This document shows positions 40,718 to 47,972 of a DNA stretch of 64,000 nt, one piece after another (within the stretch, counting starts at the first letter, position 1; every line of letters begins with the position of its first letter). The notes under the pieces are model-generated. The model made no database searches. It had not been told where the DNA came from and was given only the letters and a program-made list of their open reading frames with translations. The position numbers were made by a program, and so were the translations under genes. Where the stretch lies: NCBI RefSeq assembly GCF_000742835.1, contig NZ_CP008941.1, forward strand, positions 124,001 through 188,000, written 5' to 3'. The stretch comes from Candidatus Paracaedibacter acanthamoebae. Its GTDB lineage: Bacteria > Pseudomonadota > Alphaproteobacteria > Paracaedibacterales > Paracaedibacteraceae.

Positions 40718-41173
40718 ATGCGCTGGCCAAAGTTTTTGTTCATTATAGGGTGGGCTTTAGTTCTAGAAGCCTCTGCAACTCCGGAGTATGCTATTGGCGA
40801 ACCTGCAGCCTGGATACAACCAGGTAAGACTAGCAAAGAGCCGAAAGACATAAGCAAATATAGCCCTTATGGTGCATATTACTACCTAGTGAATCGGCAA
40901 ATTAAAAAAGAAGCAGATGCGGTTTACTCCTATATTCAAGTTATTAAGAAGGTAACCAATCAAAAAGGTGTTACCCAACAGGCTTCTGTAGAGATAAGCT
41001 TTGACCCACTGAGTGAATCCATCACCCTACATACTATTAAGGTTATTCGTGGAAAACAGGTAATTAACCAACTTTCCTCTGATAAAATTAAGGTTTTGCA
41101 GCGGGAACAGGAACTGGAGAGTAATATTTACAATGGCTATAAATCGGGTCTGTTGCATTTAAAAAGAGTTTAA
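40718..41173 (+). CDS. Truncated DUF3857 protein
   Basis: 151 residues. A TAGGAG ribosome binding site and a signal-like N-terminus (LFIIGWALVLEASA) are present. The mature part follows the DUF3857 pattern: EPAAWIQPG, YGAYYYLVNRQIKKEADAV, VEISFDPLSESITLHTIKVIRG, then VLQREQELESNIYNGYKSG. Full-length members are about 600 residues with a transglutaminase-like core that is absent here. The frame ends shortly before an IS1182-like element at 41368, so insertion-linked deletion is a likely cause. Confidence 0.75.
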   Translation: MRWPKFLFIIGWALVLEASATPEYAIGEPAAWIQPGKTSKEPKDISKYSPYGAYYYLVNRQIKKEADAVYSYIQVIKKVTNQKGVTQQASVEISFDPLSESITLHTIKVIRGKQVINQLSSDKIKVLQREQELESNIYNGYKSGLLHLKRV

Positions 41174-41367
41174 ATTCTTTATTGTCTAAAGCCGAAAGGA
41201 AGATGCTAAGAATTATGATTGCGAAATCTTTCAAGATTTCCCTAAAGAAGTTCTAAAATAAACTTTTAAATTAAATTATATTTTATTAGTTAGATTACCT
41301 CTATCCTTAATTTCTTTAGAAGAGAGATAAAGAATTGGGAATTTTTAAAAGAACAATAAAAACGATC

Positions 41368-42619
41368 GGGCCTGTTGAAAAAGTCACCCTTTTTTTGTGT
41401 CCTTCTGGAAGAATGTGCCGTATACGATGTTTAAGGAACTAGTATGTTATGAAGATGTATTGAAAAGACTAAAAGGCTTATTTTCAGGATATAAAAGGAG
41501 TAATGAAATCGACTAAGCCCTCTTAAGATAACTGCTCATCTGTTAGCTTTAATTAGCGGCTTGCAATCGCTTGAGATTTAGAGCACTTGCTGTCATGGAT
41601 GCTTGGATCTGAACTTTCTCAAGTCTTCGGTATTTAGCATGATTTAAGGCATGCAGATTTTTTGCCTCTGCAATTATTCCCTCCATCTTCTACATCCTTT
41701 CTTTAAGTTCCTTAAGAAACTGGGGAGATTTCCTATCCTCAATTACCTGAGAATAAAGGTCTTGGAAAACACTTCTTAAGACATATCTTCTTCCATTTTT
41801 CTTTATAATCTTAGCTTGGCAGTTGCCCTTCTTTACGCAAGATCGGCATTTTTTAGTTGGAGCTCTATACGTCTTTAGCACTCTATCTATATGAGAGGAA
41901 GGGAACAGAGTAATCTTGTTAACACACTCAAATACATCTCGACCGGCATCATATATAAATCCTTCTTCTAAAGTAGGAGAAGCGCAACCACTTCGGCTAC
42001 TAAATAGAGGTATGTATGATTTTATTTGTTACTTAATAAGCTGATTTAAAATGTCAGCAGATCTACTTATGTAAGTAGCGTTATTAATCTTGCGGGCAAC
42101 TGGAGGATGAAGGCCTGTTCCATATCGTTGTTTGGGCTCATCTTGGGGAATGAGAGTAACGAGCGAGGCTAGAGATGCATTTGCTTTAATTAAGGTACTA
42201 TCTGTCATCAAGCACTCACCTTTAACCAATCCCATTTTTTGGCACAGCGCAATTACATACTGAAAGAAACGCTCAAAGACACTTTGACCATACTATCACG
42301 AATTCTGCTTAAGGAGGAGTGATAAGGTACACGATCATCCCAATAACAAACGATAATTCAATTAAACTATCTATATGCCTTAAAATATGAGAGCTAGGAA
42401 TCAAAGACTCAGGAGAAATATAGCTAAAGAGGCAAGGTTGGTAAAAATGAGATACTTGCATTTGTTAAGTAACCCAGTTTTATTATTATTAATTAAATTT
42501 ATAACATATTTATGATTATTAATCAGCTATTTAGTTATATGAAGAGACATATCTAGAGAGCGAAAAACCTTTACGTAATTACGCCATATATTATGAAGTG
42601 AGGCTTTTTCAACAGCCCT
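41368..42619 (-). mobile_element. IS1182-like insertion sequence, inactive
   Basis: Terminal inverted repeats are GGGCCTGTTGAAAAAG at the left and CTTTTTCAACAGCCCT at the right, with a four-base direct repeat GATC immediately outside each end (41364-41367 and 42620-42623). Inside, the minus strand carries only fragments of an IS1182-type transposase. The whole unit is 1252 bases. The clean ends and target duplication show a true insertion rather than chance. Confidence 0.85.
41690..42235 (-). pseudogene. IS1182-type transposase remnants
   Basis: At 42029-42235 the fragment has GLVKGECLMTDSTLIKANASL, the conserved DDE-neighbour block of IS1182 transposases. At 41690-41881 the fragment has a zinc-ribbon-like YRAPTKKCRSCVKKGNCQAK and a GRRYVLRSVF block that normally follows it. 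The two lie in order on the minus strand, separated by stops and shifts. The N-terminal and final parts are not readable. Confidence 0.8.
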
Positions 42620-42761
42620 GATCGCTTATTTAGCAGTTTCGCAAAGGGATCAAGATAACACTTATTTACACTAAAAAAACCGGTTAAATAATCTGAGCAA
42701 GATTGTATCCTCAAATTAAGTTATTTTGCAGCAAAAAGGTTATAAAATACTCATTGGTTAT

Positions 42762-43349
42762 ATGCGCGTTCCACGAGTTGATAGAAGTTAAGTTTTTGAC
42801 TTGCAAAAAGATGCCCTTTTAGAAGCGGACGTCGACCTAGAGGCTATCTACAAAGATTTAGCCTCAGGAAGATTTGATGATCGCCCAGAATTAATGGTGT
42901 GTCTAAAATCACTTCAGCCTGGTAGTACTTTGGTCGTTTGGAAATTAGACCGGCTAGGTCGTAAATTCAAGCATCTCGTCATTATGGTTGAAGATCTAAA
43001 AAATAAGGAAATAGGATTTAGAGTTTTAACAGGGTAGGGAGCTCAAATTGATACAACTATGGCGTAGAGTAAATTGGCATTTGGTCTATTTGCTGCTTTT
43101 GCTGAATTTGAACGGGAGTTAATAGTTGAACGGGCTCAAGCTGGATTAGCGGCAGCCAGAGGTGGGGAGAGAAAAAAGGGACGGCCAAGAAAAATGGATG
43201 TGCATCTGTTGAGAATGGCCCTGGCGGATCGCAAAGCCGGAGCTTAAGAGGTTGCCAAATGTCTTGGAATTACCCCAATGACATTATATATGTATGTCAA
43301 TGGAGATGAAACAGTTAAAGAATCAGGACACAGGCTTTTAAATGGTTAG
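42762..43349 (+). pseudogene. Serine resolvase/invertase pseudogene with in-frame stops
   Basis: One frame reads through the full gene: GYMRVPRVD at the start, IYKDLASGRFDDRPEL, LVVWKLDRLGRKFKHL, AFGLFAAFAEFERELIVERAQAGLAAARGG, then a helix-turn-helix tail EVAKCLGITPMTLYMY. That is a typical Pin/Hin-type recombinase of about 195 residues. Four stop codons interrupt it (at about 42789, 43035, 43062 and 43245), with no frameshift. The catalytic-serine region near the start has Pro in place of the usual Ser in the RVS motif. Confidence 0.85.
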
Positions 43350-43430
43350 ATACATGAAAGAAAATTTATTACTTTAAGAAATTGTTCTACCTGATTTAGG
43401 AAATAGTGAAGAAACAATAAGGAAGAAAAA

Positions 43431-44594
43431 ATGTTTAATTTTTTTAATGTCAGATTTTTATTTATAACTTTTTTTATTTTTAATACAAAATTATTTGCCT
43501 GTGATGATAGCATAGCCATTCAAGAATCTTCTAGCTCAATACGGACAGACTGCTTGCCTTTAGAAAGCTCTGATAGAATTTTTTTGGAAGAAGAAGCAAT
43601 TTCTTCTAACACCTTTCCCTTACTCCAGAATTTTTTAGATGGTAATATAGACAAATTAGTTTCTTTTTTAAGAAATAAATCTCTCATAGAACATTCCAAC
43701 CTTATTGACGACATGATATCCAAATTACAGTCATGTGAAAAGATACCAATAATAAAGAGAATTTGTCAAAAATTAGGCGACTCTTTCTCTGTTTTAGAGA
43801 CTTCCGACCCTTTTTTAAAAGAGATATATAACATGAAGGCTGCTATGTCATATGCTATGGGCTCAGAAGGTAATAAAGCAATATCCTTTTCTGATATAAC
43901 TCTTAATACCCATAAAGATCAGGATATTTTTCATATAAAAGCCGTTGTTTATCTAGCTTGTAATGACTATAAAAAATGCTTGGAGGCCTGTGTTGGTGTA
44001 AGAGAAAATAATCCTTCTGCTGAAAATCTTCGCGCCGCTTTAGAGCTGTCTTTGAGTGCCTATTATCAGTTAGGGAATTTTGATTTAGGTGGGAAAGCTT
44101 GTCAGGAATACCTTTGCTTAAGCATTAAGAAATACACTTTAGAAGAATTGAATTTTCTTTATAAAAATTTTAATGGGCTACTTCCTCCTTCTCCCCAAAA
44201 ACCCTACATCCTGGATGACTTAAGAGAATTAAGTACTGCTCACTTTACTATCAAATTATCGGCAACATATGAAGAAGCCCAGGTTTTATTTAAAGAAGGG
44301 AAATTGGAAGAGGCCCAAAGTAGGCTTAAAGAGTGCTCTCTTAATCCATTTTCTACCTTAAATATTCTAATTGACAATTATATTGTTGAGCTTTCGAGGG
44401 ATAAGAAAGAGCCAAGCTTTTCCATTATACGAGATCTTATGGAAAAAATTACAGGTACACAAGACTTCAGTTTCAATGATTTAACGCGTACTTTAAAGGA
44501 AGAAACACCAACCCTAAGACGAGAAAAATTTATCCTAGAACTTAATAAACTTTACTCTTATTTACAAAAATTTATTCTTATGAGAAGGAGGTAA
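43431..44594 (+). CDS. Exported TPR-like helical protein, first part of a split gene
   Basis: 387 residues with a signal peptide (RFLFITFFIFNTKLFA, cleavage near residue 24). The mature part has repeated helices resembling tetratricopeptide units (DIFHIKAVVYLACNDYKKCLEA; LSLSAYYQLGNFDLGGKAC; AQVLFKEGKLEEAQSRL). The last residues LQKFILMRRR are out of character. Shifting back one base at the five-A run near 44570 continues IYSYEKEVNNKYDPFFKDFF without a stop into the gene at 44675. The original protein was probably about 618 residues. An AGGAAG ribosome binding site precedes the ATG. Confidence 0.7.
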   Translation: MFNFFNVRFLFITFFIFNTKLFACDDSIAIQESSSSIRTDCLPLESSDRIFLEEEAISSNTFPLLQNFLDGNIDKLVSFLRNKSLIEHSNLIDDMISKLQSCEKIPIIKRICQKLGDSFSVLETSDPFLKEIYNMKAAMSYAMGSEGNKAISFSDITLNTHKDQDIFHIKAVVYLACNDYKKCLEACVGVRENNPSAENLRAALELSLSAYYQLGNFDLGGKACQEYLCLSIKKYTLEELNFLYKNFNGLLPPSPQKPYILDDLRELSTAHFTIKLSATYEEAQVLFKEGKLEEAQSRLKECSLNPFSTLNILIDNYIVELSRDKKEPSFSIIRDLMEKITGTQDFSFNDLTRTLKEETPTLRREKFILELNKLYSYLQKFILMRRR

Positions 44595-44674
44595 ATAATA
44601 AATATGATCCTTTCTTTAAAGATTTTTTTCACAGCATTCTTGGGATAATTTCAGAAGATAACCCTATCAAACAA

Positions 44675-45286
44675 GTGGAAGAAAGTCCCTTTTCTTCCGA
44701 ACTACTTAAAACTGGCAATAGAGAAAAGGGAATATTAAAGGATAAAAATGTAAACACCATTTCTAATAAAAATCTCACAAAGAAAAAGAAAAGAAGGAAA
44801 AATAAAAAACAACGTCATTCTTCTCAAACTATTATAGAAAAGCAAACTTCTTCTACCTCTTTAGTACTTTCTTTAGAAAGCTTAGATGATACTTATAAAG
44901 ATGGTCTAAATCTAAAAACAGCAATTAACGAACAAACAGAAGAAGATAAAGCTCAGGAAGAACCTGAAATCTCAAAAAATATAGAAACAGAATCTAACCC
45001 TAATGAAGAATTAATCTCAATAGAAAAAAAACAGCCTCTTGAGGTACTTAAAAATGATTCATTTTCTATTTATCAAGAGGAGGCGGGGTTTGAAGATGAT
45101 ATTATGCCTTATTTGATGAGTGATACGAAACAACAACTAAGAGAATTTATTGCTAGGCTCTATGTGAGTGCTAAAAAAGATCACAAAGAATTAAAAACGC
45201 TAAAAAAATTTATAGAAAATCTTATTTTAACAAACCAAGCTCTTAGAAAAGAGAATACCATCCTTAAGAATTACCCAAAGAGTTAG
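44675..45286 (+). CDS. C-terminal part of the split exported protein
   Basis: 203 residues from a GTG that is probably not a real start, since the frame is open back past 44594 with coding-like content. It has a Lys-rich block (NLTKKKKRRKNKKQR) resembling a nuclear localisation signal, an acidic linker, and a C-terminal coiled-coil (QQLREFIARLYV.., LKKFIENLILTNQALRKEN). It has no recognised domain and belongs with the gene at 43431. Confidence 0.6.
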   Translation: MEESPFSSELLKTGNREKGILKDKNVNTISNKNLTKKKKRRKNKKQRHSSQTIIEKQTSSTSLVLSLESLDDTYKDGLNLKTAINEQTEEDKAQEEPEISKNIETESNPNEELISIEKKQPLEVLKNDSFSIYQEEAGFEDDIMPYLMSDTKQQLREFIARLYVSAKKDHKELKTLKKFIENLILTNQALRKENTILKNYPKS

Positions 45287-45529
45287 AGAGTTATCAATAG
45301 AGCCGAAATCATAACTGTGAATGGCAACTCTTTAGTAATTATAAAAGAGCTCATCTATTTTGTAGTTTATCATTTAACCTCCTTATTTAAAGACTGACTT
45401 CGCTTAAAGTTAATACCAAACCAGGCAACAGGATTTTTTAAGAATTATTATACTTGCGTAATTTCGAAAAACTCCATAAGGCTTGCATAAGTTTTTACCC
45501 TTCTATTTACCCTTCTATAGGTTGAGACA

Positions 45530-47551
45530 ATGGGATCAAAAAAGGTTTTTATTTTTTCCTCTAAAAGCACTTTTATTGCCACCCTTATCCTTTTATACTC
45601 TAGTCTTTCTATCTACTCTATGGAAAAAGAAGAAGAGCTTGTTAATTCATTAAAGTCTATATCTATAACAGCCCCGTCTCAGACACCAATGCATATTGTT
45701 TCTCCAGAAGCAGTTGAAATTCAAAAAAAGCTAGCTTTTGTGGCTTCTCTCTGCCCTAAAATTGCACGGCCCCTTCCTCAGATTGACTCCCAAGAAAACT
45801 TTGATATAGCAAAAATATATTTTGAACTCTCAACCCGTTATGATGCTATTTTCAGAGGGGCGGCTCTTGCTAGTGGTGGCCAAGCACAATTATTTTTGGA
45901 TACTTCTCAACAGATTCTCATTGGCTTACAAAGTTATATTACCACTCTTCGAAGTGATGCGTGCACTGCTTTTAGGACAAAGGAAGATGAGGAAATATTA
46001 AGAGATTCATTCTATAATGTCATATATAATATGGGTGAAAATCACATTATGTCCTTAACTCAGTTAATGGCCATAAACCAAGCCTTAGAACCAAATTTAA
46101 AGGCTGCCCAATCCCATACCAAAGCGATTAAAATAATAAAGGAACAGCTTTCTGAAAGCCCTAAGTATCGCAAAAAATTACAAGCATCACTGCAGCACGT
46201 TCAGGACATGGTGCCTGCAATACAGGCTATTTTTCACCCAGAAATGAAGAGACCGCCGAATTTACCTTCTCGAAAGTTCTCTAGACGAATTGAAGAAAGA
46301 AAAAAAGCGACTTATTATCAAAAGCAGCTAAAAGCTGCTGATGTAGTACCTCTTGATTCATATAAAGAGAGTTTTGATTTATATTTCCAACTTTCTCTCC
46401 AAAAAATGCTTAAGGATGAACTGTTATATTCAACAAAAAAAGTTTCTTGTGAAGAATATGTCACTCACCTTCAAGATTTAACGAAAAAGTATTTTTCTCT
46501 TGAAAGTGAAGGGTGGAAATTTGGAGAACATTTAGGTGTCTTACAAGGAGAGTATGAGGCTAATAAATTAGAACCGGAAAAATTAGTTAATTTATACCGA
46601 TTTTTTAAACAAAGGTTTGCTTTATTTTGTCCCAATAAAGATTCTTTGCATATGCTAGAGCATATCATTTTCATGTTACTCCATGCTAATAATTTAGAGG
46701 ACGCTTTAATTCGGACAGAGGTATTAACTGTTCTGTTAAATGAAACAGGGAAACCTCTTCCAAAGAGATTTATAGCTTTTCGAGCTAGTGTTTTGGCTCT
46801 GAACGGTAACTCTGATGAATGGAGAAAAATTAAAGAAGAAAAAATACAAGCTAAGAAAACAGAAGAGATAGACACTCGCCAACGCCAATTAGGTTACATT
46901 AAGGAAAAATTGGAACATAATAAAAAGAAACAGCAAGAGTTAGCGAAAGGGGAAATCGCATCTTGCCAAGCGGCTCCTAAAGCCGCAAGAAAATCTGTTA
47001 TGCCCGCAACATCAGTATATTTTGAGCCTTATCTCTCCGCTGAATCTCCTCAACCTGAAGCTGTAATTCCGCGACGGGAGAAAATAAAAACTCGTAAGGT
47101 TTCTCTAACTTATCAGTCTAGAGATAAAGAAGAAATTAAACATGAACCCGCTATAAATGAATCAACCCCTAAGCTTGAACCAACTTTGAAAAAGTATAAA
47201 CTTTCTCAAAATGCTTTAAAAACTTATCGGAAAATCCGTCGAGGAGAGAGAAATTTTTCTCGTCAAAATCTTTATAACCTTTTTGAAAAGTTGGAATGTG
47301 AGCCCAGTATAAAGCAAGGCAAGGGTGATCATGGTAAAATACCAGCTCCTTTGAATATGACCGTTAGAAATAGGGAAGGTTTAGTAGCTGTCATTCCAGA
47401 ATTTTCCTCACGTTCTTTCACAAAAACGCCTTTTCCCCTTACAGTTCCAAATTGGGATGAAAAATGGGATGGGAAGGTTCCTCATTATATGATGAAGAGC
47501 ATTATAGAAGCTCTAAATTTTATCGGAGCAACTGATGACACTGTTTATTAG
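45530..47551 (+). CDS. Large exported protein with a HicA-like C-terminal segment
   Basis: 673 residues. A signal or anchor segment occupies residues 14-30 (FIATLILLYSSLSIYS). The bulk is helical (30-470), ending in a coiled-coil stretch of Glu/Lys/Gln, then a proline-rich linker (about 480-555). The last 115 residues read LYNLFEKLECEPSI, then GKGDHGKI (597-604), later LTVPNWD and VPHYMMKSIIEAL. This follows the HicA/YcfA order: helix, G-K-G-[SD]-H, strand, then a Pro-turn and closing helix, with His601 as the presumed catalytic residue. HicA toxins cut mRNA; an exported HicA-like domain would be unusual. The domain call is by pattern. Confidence 0.65.
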   Translation: MGSKKVFIFSSKSTFIATLILLYSSLSIYSMEKEEELVNSLKSISITAPSQTPMHIVSPEAVEIQKKLAFVASLCPKIARPLPQIDSQENFDIAKIYFELSTRYDAIFRGAALASGGQAQLFLDTSQQILIGLQSYITTLRSDACTAFRTKEDEEILRDSFYNVIYNMGENHIMSLTQLMAINQALEPNLKAAQSHTKAIKIIKEQLSESPKYRKKLQASLQHVQDMVPAIQAIFHPEMKRPPNLPSRKFSRRIEERKKATYYQKQLKAADVVPLDSYKESFDLYFQLSLQKMLKDELLYSTKKVSCEEYVTHLQDLTKKYFSLESEGWKFGEHLGVLQGEYEANKLEPEKLVNLYRFFKQRFALFCPNKDSLHMLEHIIFMLLHANNLEDALIRTEVLTVLLNETGKPLPKRFIAFRASVLALNGNSDEWRKIKEEKIQAKKTEEIDTRQRQLGYIKEKLEHNKKKQQELAKGEIASCQAAPKAARKSVMPATSVYFEPYLSAESPQPEAVIPRREKIKTRKVSLTYQSRDKEEIKHEPAINESTPKLEPTLKKYKLSQNALKTYRKIRRGERNFSRQNLYNLFEKLECEPSIKQGKGDHGKIPAPLNMTVRNREGLVAVIPEFSSRSFTKTPFPLTVPNWDEKWDGKVPHYMMKSIIEALNFIGATDDTVY

Positions 47552-47972
47552 GTGGCGGCTAAGGTGATGGAGCTTTCCCTCTAGCTTTCTGCATATTATC
47601 CTTATCTTATAATAATTCACAATAGGCACCTTAGTATAAAGCTTGAGAAGAATGCCTGATTAGTTTCCGGGAGCTCAAGGATAATATTGATCAATCAAAA
47701 TAGCCCTTAAGTAGATTTTACGGATAGCATGAATCTGAAATCCGTGTATTAAATCATCTTCAATAGCCATTAAGCCTTTGGATTATTTTCTAACTTATCT
47801 TGAAGAAGTCTGGCTAGCAGCATTAAGAAGTTATTATGAGATTATAAAAATAATAAACAGATGACAAAGATTAGGCGTTTCTAAAAGACAAATAACATGG
47901 GTAGACAAACATGGTGGACTTGGATAAAGCATTTAGTGTGGGCCTTAACTTCCAAAATAAGGACGAGAAAGA
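47552..47972. other. Intergenic region with no visible gene
   Basis: I find no credible coding sequence, terminator or repeat copy in these 421 bases. They should include the promoter of the HU-chimera gene. GACGAGAAAG just before 47973 may serve as its ribosome binding site. Confidence 0.4.

Noticed and set aside
42762-43349. Alternative genetic code reading TAA or TAG as sense
   Set aside because: All intact genes end with ordinary stops and have no internal ones. Only this mobile-element-type gene shows them.
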